Of a DNA stretch of 64,000 bases, positions 33,915-44,959 are shown piece after piece; positions within the stretch are counted from its first letter, which is position 1; each line of letters begins with the position of its first letter. The position numbers and the translations under genes were made by a program. The DNA comes from Ctena decussata (lineage: Eukaryota; Mollusca; Bivalvia; Lucinida; Lucinidae), in the NCBI GenBank assembly GCA_963989385.1, contig OZ022513.1:22943928-23007927 (forward strand), written 5' to 3'. The notes under the pieces were generated by a model that ran no database searches, was not told where the DNA came from, and worked only from the letters and a program-made list of their open reading frames with translations.

Positions 33915-34124
33915 GTTGGTTGGTTGATTTGATGCTTAACGTCCACGGTAAACAACTAAGGTCATGTCGGGACGGTCAGTTAACCTAACCACACTATTCC
34001 TGGGCAGGCTTAGACCTCCTAAGCGGTTAACCAGTACTAAGTGCACATACTTTCGCCAGTAATTGACAACTGCCCTTCTTGAATCAGCGGAAGGAGAAAC
34101 GAAAGTTTGTGGCCAGACCGGGAT
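33915..34124 (+). mobile_element. SINE-like interspersed repeat with 13-bp target duplication
   Basis: The flanks ATGTTTTTGTATG at 33902-33914 and 34125-34137 are identical, which fixes both ends. The 210-bp insert starts GTTGGTTGGTTG, contains TTAACGTCCACGG, CAGTTAACCTAACCACACTA and GAATCAGCGGAAGGAG, and ends GGCCAGACCGGGAT. It is related in style to the GGTTTAACG repeats (TTGG start, TTAACG block) but otherwise different. No coding capacity. The target-duplication length points to LINE-type target-primed insertion. Confidence 0.85.
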
Positions 34125-35332
34125 ATGTTTTTGTATGAATTAAGAATAAAATTGGAAAAAAAAAATCCTTGCCAAAGTTTATTTGATAAAGATTCTGTGC
34201 CACATTTTTCTTTAAAAAATAATTTTCTACGTGTGAACGCAAAATGTTTGGCAAACTTTCTTTGACAAAGAAACTATGGTCGTTTGAACAAGGCTTAATT
34301 GTATACAGGTACTTTAACCCTGTTCACTGCAGTGTAGAAAATATAAACTGCTCAAGACATTTGTACAGTTAACTTAATAGAACATGTATGCTATCAAATG
34401 TGTGCAAAGCACTATACAATTGAAATAACCATGCGCAGAGGTAAACAATGACATTCTGCGGCTGTGTGCTTAATACATTTGTCCCCATGTAAAAAATGGT
34501 CAAAAACTGTCTAATTAGTGCACTTTTCAAAAGAATGTTTTTTTTGTATTTACATGTAACTGCAAAATTTGCAATTACATAAAATGTAGTATGTACAAGG
34601 TATAAATACAAATGCCATTTACACTGCTAAACAGTTCATTATTCGTTTCTGAGAAAATGATTGTTTTTTATACACGTACATGTAGGATTCACACAGACTA
34701 TAATCAACCTTCGCATCAGCGTCTTTGGGTCTACTAGTCGCATATATAATCTCGGACTTTGGGCCTGGTAAATTGTATGATGAACAGATACTCCAAAGCA
34801 TAAGCGATATCTCTTGTGACGTGGCTCATTTAAGGTGTATGGTACACGTCTATGTTTTCCAACATTTTTCAAAAAGGAAAAAAACCTTTGTGACTTTCGT
34901 TTTTACTTTCTCGGACGGCGTGGCTCTTCACAGATGAGGTTTACTCTTACTCAAATTCTTTGCTTTGTTTAAAAGAAAATGACAAAGTTAATTGCTTACT
35001 CATCTTTAGAAACAGTTGAAGTATTTCAAAACGTCAAACGATATAAGGTATTTTTATTTATTAATGTGTTTAGTTTTACTTTATTTTTTGTCTATTTTTT
35101 TTGTTTGTTTTGAATTTAATATTATTATTAATATTATTTGTTGTTTTGCTTTAAGCCCTCGAAGCCATTGGTGCACCGTAGGTATGAAGTTTCCGGAATG
35201 ATGTACGTGTGAATGGCCATACTTAAGCATGTCGGTTAGTCCGAATATAAACTTTTTTTTCTTGTTAAAGCTGATATTCTGAAATATTTCTTGATTACCG
35301 TTAGAGGTACAGGGTTCATACTTGGTATGATA

Positions 35333-35472
35333 CTTACCTGGACCAAAGCCTTTCCAATAGTATGCCTATCCCAAGAGACATGTGCCAGGGTGGCAACAAA
35401 GTCGAACGCTTTGTTAAAAACAGCAAAGTCTGATACTGTAAATGAGCTCATCCTCCATTGTATTAGGCTCAT
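35333..35472 (-). other. Weak candidate exon with consensus 5' splice site
   Basis: On the minus strand an open stretch beginning at an ATG near 35470 or 35451 (the latter reads MSSFTVSDFAVFNKAFDFVA) runs into CCAG|GTAAGT at about 35333, a full-consensus splice donor. The protein has no domain I recognise. Without transcript evidence this is a lead, not a gene. Confidence 0.2.
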
Positions 35473-35548
35473 GGTCGTTTGAAAATCTTGGCGGGGTCAC
35501 CCGTATCCCATGCCTTTGGACACGTTCTTTCTTTCTTTCTTTTTCTGT

Positions 35549-35748
35549 CATTATTCAGAACCACGAACTCGTTTACCAACATGGGTAACGGCTCTTTGGA
35601 AGCCAAAGCTTATGAATATTTTGATCAGTATTTTAGGCGAGCAGATTTTCTTCCACCAAATAATGGTGATTGCGACGGTAGCTCGGATGACGAAAGCGCA
35701 ATTTTACTAACGAATTTTCTTTTACGGGAAAAACTTTCTTTTACGTGA
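35549..35748 (+). other. Weak candidate coding exon after a strong 3' splice site
   Basis: A pyrimidine tract (TTTCTTTCTTTCTTTTTCTG) ends in ATTCAG at about 35549. An ATG in good context (ACCAACATGGG, 35581) opens a 56-codon frame starting MGNGSLEAKAYEYFDQYF and ending at TGA 35746-35748. MGN-x-x-S would fit an N-myristoylation signal. There is no family match I can name, and chance is a serious alternative. Confidence 0.22.
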
Positions 35749-36455
35749 CGTAACCAATTAGGACCCCATTGGAAATAAGCCTACGGGCTTTCATGGGTTA
35801 TCCTAGGTTTCTTCAACATACATACTGTCGGTACTTAGTTTCAAGCTGTATTTTATTTTAGGGCTCGTACATAGTTTCCTTTCGGTTTTGGCCTCCAAAT
35901 TCACCGTTGACGGCATTTCAGATATTGACTTTGATTTTCACCATTCACATTCATGGTCCACCATCTGCTCTGGGAGCACTGTTCCTCGAGAGATGGGGGT
36001 GGCTCGTGGAGAAGCCTCACTGACGGTAACACTCCGGTGCCAGATCCATCGATGAGTAAGTATTGTTTATGACGACTCACTGGATTTTTCCCATGGTCCG
36101 CGAATGTGTGTGGTGAAAGTTATTTTCAATTATGTTTGAAGTCACCAAAATTTAAATTTTTATATGTAACTCTAGTCATTTCCTTATGAACTGTGATTAT
36201 CAACAGAGCTGTGATAACGAAAATCCAGAAATGTGATATGACTTTAAATACTTTAAATTATAAAAAACAGTAAATTCTTATTTTCCTATTTTACAGACAG
36301 TTATACACATATATATTATTTTCTAAAAAATAGTTTTACAAAGTGCATTTTTTTGTTTAATATAAATCTATTCATATATCTTTTAAACATTTAAATTTCA
36401 ATCATTTTTTATGTAATTGTTGTATTATTGTTGTACATGTATGTTGTTTTTACCA

Positions 36456-36483
36456 AATAAAAATCAATCAATCAATCAATCAA
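36456..36483 (+). repeat. AATAAA followed by (ATCA)n: candidate LINE 3' tail
   Basis: ACCAAATAAAAATCAATCAA continues as five to six ATCA units. An AATAAA next to a 4-bp tail repeat is typical of several LINE 3' ends. The AT-rich 300 bp before it could be 3' UTR, but no coding remnant is visible. Confidence 0.4.
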
Positions 36484-36631
36484 CTTCTCATACTGATTAC
36501 ATGCGTTTGATTGTATTTTAGTTCTTGTGTCTCCCCTCACCCCCACCCTATTGCACCTCAGCGGAACGTATCCATACCCGCAGTGATAATTCAAGTGAAA
36601 ACATTGATAATGGCGTTTTCCATAACAGTGT

Positions 36632-36660
36632 AACGTGACGTGACGTGACGTGACGTAACG
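36632..36660. repeat. (GTGAC)n short tandem repeat
   Basis: Four to five CGTGA pentamers, ending in CGTAACG. Confidence 0.85.
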
Positions 36661-36703
36661 TTATTATTTGCGGTAAATCTCATTAGATACCAATGTGTTT
36701 AAA

Positions 36704-37397
36704 ACTGCCGTAACATCCTTAATAATCTAGATAACTTCAAACGGCTTTTACTTCTTTTGTTCTAAAATGGCATGCGCATTTAGACAACGTAAAACTTAAA
36801 AAAAAGGAATTTTATGTCATAAGGTCGATTTCTATCTGACGGGCTCATATGCTAAAGGGTTCAATAGTAATAGCCCAATATTCAAAAATTGTCCAAGGTC
36901 AATGAAGAAAATTACATAACTATGAAATACAAAGAACTGAGGTAGCGTTTCGTAAACTACTCAAGAAACGGGTGGGTGATAACAATGTACAATGCACAAC
37001 TTCGGCAGGCCGTGCAATAGGTATTTGAAAACATCCCCTTAGAAAGTAGAACAGCGTTATTTGCCTGTTAAACCGACAAAGCATCTGTATAGCTTGGGAT
37101 CGCGAAAGTCAATGACTAAAAATGAATCAACTCATGTATGATGTAGTCAAGCCCCAGGCAACAAGGAAATAACAGTTTATCTTCTTTTGCTTATTATCAC
37201 CCTAAATAATGGCACGTGATCTCCTGTATGAACAGTGCAGACCGAGACATATATTGATGAGCAGCAGTCATCAGCATCCTCCCATGGAGCAAACTGGTCA
37301 GGGTCTACATTGCTTCCCCTTACACCAGCATTTTTTCACATTCATGAGTCGAATATTAAAAAGAGTTTGTTCATAATTTAGGATGTTACGGCAGTAT
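36704..37397. mobile_element. Possible ~0.7-kb element with ACTGCCGTAACATCCT inverted ends
   Basis: ACTGCCGTAACATCCTTA at about 36704 and TTAGGATGTTACGGCAGT at about 37378 are near-exact inverses, about 18 bp. The interior includes the dispersed GGTCGATTTCTATCTG block. No transposase frame. Confidence 0.5.
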
Positions 37398-37399
37398 AT

Positions 37400-39340
37400 A
37401 AGGTGTCCGAACATTTGGGCTGATTGTGAGTTACTCTTCAGTGAGGGCCACCTTAAATAAATACAACAAAATCAAATGTGCATGTACAAGTCGCATGACA
37501 GGAGGTCTCAAGTACAAATGTAGGTGTGCCTGCAACTGACAGATTGAAGGATAACGGCGATGTACATTTCGTCTGGCGGTCAGCAAAACTAAACTAACAA
37601 AAGATACATTACAGAAGTGTCAGATTGAGACACACAGCTCCGGAGATAGAATAGACTCTGTGACTTTGCACTAACAAAATCTATAAATTCTGTTTAATCA
37701 ATGTTATTCAGCGGCCACGCCATTTAGCATTTAATGATAATTCCAGCTGCGCATCACCTGGGGAAAAACTGGACATAACTTAATAATGGTGATTGTATCT
37801 GTTATAAAAAAACTCTGAACTCGACAGACTTAATTTTAGATAGAGAGTTTGTAAGTACTAGAAGGGCATAGAAAATTTTAGCGACTTTAAACGGAGTCTT
37901 AGCTGTCCACATATGTACGCTTAAGGTTTCATTATCTATTCTTTTCCCATTTGATGATGTGGATGAGTTATGGAATTTTGTTATTTCGTTCCTTAACATT
38001 TAAGCCTCCAATTTTGAAGAAGTTGAATGGCCATATAGGTTAGGTGCTTTCTTCTGTCTGTCTTTCTGTACATATCCCCGTTTCTGTTCGTAATGCTTTT
38101 GGACAGCTCAAAAGTGGTTCGCACCAGGACCTTAATTTTATATATGTTAAATGTATTACGGAAACAAGCACACGCGTATATTTGTACCTTTCTTGTAAAA
38201 TGAAAAAAAAATCTTAAATAACAAAATGTTTGAAGAATATCAGAATATTTGATTACAGTAAATTTACTATTTGCAGATGCCCGAATTAACTTTCAAGACT
38301 ATTGCAAATATTCGACGATTTGTTCCCCTTTCTAAGGCATGTTTGATGGTAAACACGTTTCGACATTTCGAATCAGGAAAGTGGCTTTATCTTCACACGA
38401 TGAGCCGTTAATGACCTTATTGAATGTTGGAGAAATTCCGTAAAATATGATTCAGCGCTACCCATTTTTAGCCTTAGGTTAGGTATTCTAATACAATAAA
38501 AATTGTCAACACAATAACTAGAAACGTCTTCAGCTATGATTAGGATATTTAGGGTTAAACACAAACTTGAAATATTGCTTAAATGGCACGAACTGACTAT
38601 GAAGCAATAACACGCATACATTTTCTTAAATGGCATTAACATATTTGTAAAAGAAAAGAAACGCCGTATTTTATTTGTTTGAATCATCATACACAATGTT
38701 GGGATTAATTCGTATCAGTGTCTACGCAAAATGTCGATGCGACGTTGACTGAAAGTCGTTTAAGACGTTTCAGAGAACTGATGCGAGGTTGTTCGAAAAG
38801 TGTGTGCACGCAACATGTATTCTGGAAAGTTTTAAATAAGTAAAATGCAGCGTTTGTCTTTTTTATTCTTTTTAAATTCCTTAGTTTTGGTTATTCAAAC
38901 AGCAACGACTTAGAACGTTTAGAATATTTCGCGCCCTTAAATCATATGGGCTTTTAAATGATGTCTTTCACATGTGAGTTTCCTGCAATGAAGCATCCGT
39001 CAAATAAGCGAATAAAAGTGGATTAAGAAGGCAATCAATCGTGCACAATGTTAAAGTAAAGAAAATGGATGATGTTTTAAGAAGGAAAAAATCTATCAAA
39101 CCTGACAGAACTGAAATATCTGAAGCACTAGCAACGAGAAATTTGCCTTCTAATACCATTAAGACCTTTTAAAATTTGACAAAAGTTTCACAAATCAGTT
39201 GATTATGCCGATTCCAATCAGATAAATGGGACTCTAAACTTGCATCGGTCTTTTAAATTTTATCAAATAACCTTGCCATTAATCCACACAAATCAAACTT
39301 GAGCGTGTCGGATGCTATAAGTTAGAGCAGAAATCTAAGA
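37400..39340. other. Non-coding interval with one membrane-like open fragment
   Basis: Mostly featureless AT-rich sequence. The minus-strand frame 38968-39159 is hydrophobic and is discussed as a low-confidence lead. No RNA gene or repeat family was recognised. Confidence 0.3.
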
Positions 39341-39346
39341 ATACAG

Positions 39347-39583
39347 TGAACCGCGACACGACAAAACTAACAATGTGGCATGTGCACCCAGCAAAGACTC
39401 AGGTCAGCCTGTGCATCTGCCAGTTTGAGCAGAGTCTTTGCTGTGCGCTTAGGACGTACCTAAGGAATTAAGTTACCTCCATGATGACAGTGAAGATTCT
39501 GAGACTGTGCGCATGCCTAGGGCTGATCTGTGTCTTCGCCGGCCACACTTGCCTCTTTGTTAGTTTTGTCCTGTCACGGCTCA
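39347..39583. mobile_element. GAGCCGCGACACG MITE, copy b
   Basis: Ends TGAACCGCGACACGACAAAA and TTTTGTCCTGTCACGGCTCA. Same internal order as the other copies (CAACAATGTGG, AGACTCAGGTCAGCC, GGCTGATCTGTGTCTTCGCC). Confidence 0.8.
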
Positions 39584-39589
39584 AAAGCC

Positions 39590-39914
39590 ATTGAAATTCT
39601 GTTCTTATGACCACACCAAAGACATGAGATGACAAGTCAGCTCATTTTTTGTTACATAAGGCCGCTGTTAATACAAGGGATGTAGGACGCAACTCCTATG
39701 CAAGCATGCAGTCGATGTTAACGTGACTAAGTTTGTCTTGATGCTTTTTTAGAACTTATTAAGGCCTCCGCTTCCTTCCGTGGACATAAAAACGAATGGA
39801 GATCCTAGGAAAGGCTGTATTCAGACAGCATACACAACTAAAGAATTCGAAAAACGTAAAAACAAAACAAACGAATAAAATAAATAAAAAAATAAATAAA
39901 AGAAAAGAGAGAGA

Positions 39915-39952
<38 letters not shown>

Positions 39953-41705
39953 CACGCACAACAAAATGGACCAGAATACCTTCGATAAAAACACGCCCAT
40001 TCCGACAAAAAGAATTGTACATCATTCCAGCAAAAAGCAAAAGCATACAAGAACATACTTTTCTAAATAACAAACAAAACATAAAAAATGAGCACTTATG
40101 CAGGTGACCACAATAATAGAGATAACATATACAGAATCTACATCGGAAAAGGACAGTGGTTTACTCTTGTAAGAGATAACAAACTCCTCCAAGAGCTATT
40201 CAATGAAAAAGTTGTTCTTCGTGAAAATATAGATAGATACTTTTTCTTGCACATCACGTTTTGTTTTAACTTCAGAACTTGTTTTTATGCGTAATGCTTG
40301 AGAGGTTTCAATTTGATTTTGAAAAAAAGCGCCGCTTTCAACGACCACCATTCGGCTCTTTACGTCAACGACTGGCATAAATTGACGTCATTTTTACCAT
40401 CTTCGTGACGTCATCATCTAAAATGCCAACGTCACTTGACGCATGTACGTGAGCTCCAATAAAACCAATGCATTGACAGCTCGTGATGTTTTTCCAGTCC
40501 TGGGTCAGAACACCAGGGTAAGATAAGATTTTCTATCCCAGGTGAAAAGAATGGCATTTTCTATCCGGTGTGCAAGAAACCTATTTATTTCAATGCACAC
40601 GATTGGGATTGCAAATTGATATTCAAAAAGAATGAACTTAGATAGCAATATATCATTCTTATGAGTATACAATTTTTTTTTATATTTTGGTTATTTAGTT
40701 CTTGTTATGGACAATAGGAGCTAGCTCCAGCTATTGAAGCCAAAACACTAGTTACACCAGATAAAAAGGGCAAGCAAATGTGGTTACAAAAAGAAAGAAT
40801 GTAGGGCTGACGATTTGAAGCGATTTTGTCAACTTGCCATATATAGCTGAAAGCAGAAGGGTGATATTTATCTATCTTATAATGACTGGCTCATGATGGA
40901 TTATTTGTCTCCCACACTTTTAGCAGATTTTAATTCTAAAGTCGGATTAGGCTTAAAAACTGCAAATTATTAATTTTTTAACCATCCCAGTGTGTTTATC
41001 GGGACCTTAAATTTGGTGCAAATGTTTGCACCTTAACATTTTTACCTTAAAAATAGGCCGAAAACACGATATGTTGACTATTTTTATCAATCATGGTAGA
41101 ATGTTTTGGAAAACTAAATAAATCTTGACTTATTTGTTGAAGGTTTAGCAGACACATATAGGTATATTACTGATTAAAGCAAAACATTTGTGGGGTTATA
41201 TTTGAGAGATTCTTATTTTCTAAAGCAGTGCCTTAATGTCGTACATGTACCAGAAAATATGCTGCATCTAATTAATAATAGACTATAAATATTGTCCGAA
41301 ACAATTTTATCCTTTGCTTGCTCTTTTTCTACTATGAATTATACAGTCGTTTCACTGGCACAATTCCATGTCTTCAAATTTGTTGAGGCTTTCTCCATAA
41401 ACGCCGTTTTTCAAGATAGAGAAAACTAAAGATGGGCGGGTACACTTGCAGGACAAAAAACTCTGTCATGTTCAGTTTTGTCTGCCTTCTCAAATTGCAA
41501 AGTCTTAAAAGGAAAATGTTTCTCCTAGAAGTAATTATTTCCTTCAAGTTCAGACTGCATTTTGGAAGGCCTTCTTCCACCACGCAAGCACTAAGTCCGA
41601 AAATTTGCTTCTGTATATGTCGTGGAAATCATGGAGGTAGGAAGACAAAATTAAAGAGTTGACGGGGATGGAAATTGCCACCCGTGGTTAACAATATATA
41701 TATAC
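39590..41705. other. AT-rich non-coding interval apart from the CA tract
   Basis: No gene recognised. Several short frames lack motifs. Confidence 0.3.
39915..39949. repeat. (CA)n microsatellite
   Basis: About 17 CA units. The overlapping frames on both strands are artefacts of the repeat. Confidence 0.95.
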
Positions 41706-41709
41706 TAAG

Positions 41710-41800
41710 GCTGTTACGAAACGAAAAAGAGTCATAGTTACCAAAAGACCTGATGACCAGGTCGTTTGGTAACTATGACTCTTTTTAGTTTCATAACAGC
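41710..41800. repeat. 91-bp hairpin, miRNA-precursor-sized
   Basis: The arm GCTGTTACGAAACGAAAAAG continuing AGTCATAGTTACCAAA faces TTTGGTAACTATGACT and its continuation to CATAACAGC at 41800. About 34 of 37 positions pair, and the inner GACCTG-ATGAC-CAGGTC extends the stem to a 5-base loop. It could be a MITE hairpin or, by size, a small-RNA precursor. Confidence 0.7.
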
Positions 41801-43370
41801 TCTTTTCCGCTTTGCAACATCCTTGAAAACATAGTTAACCAGGTGTGTTTGCTAGCTAAACAAGGGCAGCTGAAGACAGGTCCAGGTGACACGGACTTGT
41901 TGTGGAGCCCCAACGACCGCGCCAGGTTATTTGATGTACTCGACTAGACTGTTTTAGCTGTTATAACAAGCATACGACGCCCTTCTGCCAAACTGCTCAG
42001 CTTCAACATTATTGTTAATGGAAAAAAAAATACAAAAACATCCAAAAATTTGGATTGCTTGTACTCTGTTATGTGTTGTATGAGAAAAATTGGTACATTA
42101 GAACAATTAATAAAACTAATGGTCAATGTACCTATTTTCGGGGTGTTCCAGAATTCGTGGTATTCTAATAGACTATACCGCTCCTCATGTCAGGGACGTG
42201 TAAACATTATATCTTTTTGCAAACAGAAAGTTAAATTATCATGTTTTATTCTATACTACTTGACACGTGAGAGCACATTAGATTTGACGTCATCCATGAC
42301 GTCGTCGTTGGTGACCGTGGAAGCGGCCATATTGGAAATACTGCAATGTTTATGGAAAGTACCCACGAAGATGACATGGCGATTTATTCACTTACATGAA
42401 CGTTTTTCCTGGTAATTCAAATATCGTTTTTCTATCCGAAAGAATTGCAAGTCTCATGAATGCAGTTGTTTTCATTAAGATCTGCAGCTGATGCACTTGT
42501 ATGCGAGTTCTTTAACGTACCCCGAAAACTGGGACAGTTTCGGAGGAGTTCAGGAGTTTTGTTTATCACACACTTTTTATGTTGCGAGCAAATGTTAATA
42601 CCCCGAAATTTGGTGCAGCCATCATACATCAATTTTGAGAAAATAACCAAAACTCCGTTTGCACTTGGGAGCAAACGGACTATAACTATTTATTTCTTGA
42701 GGTGGGGCTATAGGCTGTAAAATACAACAACCGTGTTTTGATTGTAGTTCTCGAATAAATAGGCTTGGGTGGGTCTCTGCTGTTTGCTTGTTTGAATAAG
42801 GCAGCAATAAAATAGATAAATAAACCAAAATCTCAAGAAGAAAACAATGTGCGAAAATCTTTTATGTAAAGGAAAAAATAATACATTAATTACTTAGAAT
42901 AAAAATTAAAACAATTTAATAAACTAATAAGAATATTGTAAAAAGGAAATATCAATAATTATTATTCACAAGACGTAACGAATTTCAAAACATATTATTA
43001 AAATATATATATTGTTGTTGTTATATATATGTATGTTGTATGTATATGTGCCCATGGGCCGTTATGGCCTAATGCATAATAAGTATCTATAATCTATATT
43101 TAAGATTTAAAATTGATAGGATTTAAAGATCAAATAAAATGAAAAATGGTTAGAAAATGATGATAATTATAATAATGATAAAAACATTACTTAAGTAAAT
43201 AAATTGATCAGTAAACGAACGAAATTGTGTATAAATTTATAAAACCATGTTTTGATACAACGCGTTCTTAAACATTAATTTACTCTTAATTTGAACCACG
43301 TTGGTGTCGAGAAGTCTATTTTTTTTCTCTCTCTCAGTTTGATATTTGCACTAACCAAGTGGAGACAAAA
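41801..43370. other. Non-coding interval; possible LINE 3' fragment near 43.05 kb
   Basis: CCATGGGCCGTTATGGCCTA followed by TGCATAATAAG (43051-43083) resembles the GGGCC...GGCC-plus-AATAA style of some LINE 3' ends, and a similar GGCCATAAAGGCCC lies at 25770. Otherwise no gene is recognised. Confidence 0.25.
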
Positions 43371-43583
43371 CAGCCGCGACACGACGAAATTAATAAAACA
43401 GCATATGCACCCATTAAAGAATAAGATCAGCCTAGGCATTGCTGTTGACATGGAGGTGGCTTAGACCCTTAATTATCCTTTAAGCACACATTGAGTACTA
43501 ATTAGACCGGGCTAATGCCTAGGCTGATCTGAGTCTTGCTGGGCGCACATGCCACTTTGTTAATTTTCTCGTGTCGCAGCTCA
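43371..43583. mobile_element. GAGCCGCGACACG MITE, copy c
   Basis: Ends AGCCGCGACACGACGAAATT and AATTTTCTCGTGTCGCAGCT. More diverged than the other copies, with AATAAAACAGCATATGCACC in place of the usual ACAATGTGGTTGTGC. Confidence 0.75.
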
Positions 43584-44427
43584 AATTATCCTCAGTCAGC
43601 ATGATATTGTTTTATTCATATTTCATGTTGATTATAAATATCACTTTTGTCGAGATAAACATAATGGCATAAAAAAATACTAAAATTAGTTATCCACGTG
43701 TAAACTGATAGACAAGGAAATAAAACTTTTGAGAGAGCTCGTTGGACATATGAACATGGCCATTGGCATTCTTTGTGGTCAGAACACAACATCAGACTGT
43801 TTATTCAAATATAAACAAGGAACCTAATCAAACAATTAGCTGCATGCTATCTGTAATTGAAAGTGATTCACATCAGACAGACTAGGCATTCCTCAGTCTA
43901 GCTAAGGGTCTATGCTAGGTCTATGCGGACAACAAATACTGTGATCAGACTGGGTGGTTGCCCAAGCTGATCTTAGACTTTGCAGTTAAAATATGTAGGT
44001 GCGTATTGAAATTGTGTCAAGAGCACAAAACTTCAACACGCACCTATTTAGTTTGCACATAGGCAGTTACGCCCTTGGTTGATCTCCCAGCTTATTTAAA
44101 ATTAAAGCCTTACTTGAGAGGTTCATATAAATGACAGCATCGAATATTTAGTATGCAAAGAAGTTTTGCGTAATCTTACTTTGTCCATAAAACTCACGCA
44201 AAACAGTGTTATATCACCTGTTGGAAGTCCATGAGGGTAACAATAAAAGACATGTTTGCCTTTATAAATTAAGACTAAATAGTCATACGAGGAATGATAA
44301 ATATATACGTCGACTTTGTATCGGTATTATAACTTTAAAAGTTGGTTGACGATTTCATCAATCAGGGAAATTATAGACCCCTTCAAAAGATACAGGCCAA
44401 ACAAGACTGGTTTTCATTGAATTTAAA

Positions 44428-44959
44428 ACAAGAGCTGTCGCCTGACAGCATAGCTCGCCTGAATAGGTCCTTGCCCATCACACAGTCGCTTTGGTGGTGT
44501 GGACTGCTATGCATAAACTTCAGGCAAGCATGTCCATAATGACAACACATTTATAAACAAAAGCCGTCTCAGAAATCAGTCTTGAAATAAAATTAAAATA
44601 AAAAAATCGACATGAAATTTCAAAATCCATGAGATAGAGGTCAAAGAACTAAGGGGTAGCGGGTGGGTGGATGGGGGGGGGGGGGGGGGGAGGACAAGAG
44701 CTGTCGCCTGACAGCATAGCTCGCCTGAATAGGTCCTTGCCCATCACACAGTCGCTTTGGTGGTGTGGACTGCTATGCATAAACTTCAGGCAAGCATGTC
44801 CATAATGATAACACATTTATAAACAAAAGCCGTCTCAGAAATCAGTCTTGAAATAAAATTAAAATAAAAAAAAATCCACATGAAATTTCAAAATCCATGA
44901 GATAGAGGTCAAAGAACTAAGGGATAGCGGGTGGGTGGATGTGTGTGTGTGGGGGGGGG
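44428..44959 (+). repeat. Two 266-bp near-identical head copies
   Basis: ACAAGAGCTGTCGCCTGACA begins at 44428 and again at 44694. The two copies agree apart from a few bases, poly-A length and the G-rich junctions (a long G run at about 44673-44692; GTGTGTGTGGGGG near 44942). The head contains GCTGTC-GCCT-GACAGC, a perfect small hairpin, and AGCTCGCCTGA, the inverse of the 3' end at 48811. Confidence 0.9.

Larger units (their letters stand above)
32655..34296. mobile_element. Possible inverted-repeat element, ~1.6 kb
   Basis: GGCTTCGTTCACATGTGCAA then AGTTTCTGTGACAAAG at the left is echoed in inverse by CTTTGACAAAGAAACTATGG and CGTTTGAACAAGGCTT at the right. Pairing is imperfect. Related CAAAGTTT / TGCCACATTTT words fill both subterminal regions. 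No transposase is visible. The element would contain the separate insertion at 33915-34124. Confidence 0.4.

Noticed and set aside
35880..36060. Possible exon ending at GATGAGTAAGTATTG
   Set aside because: A donor-like site exists but the upstream frame has stops and no recognisable protein.
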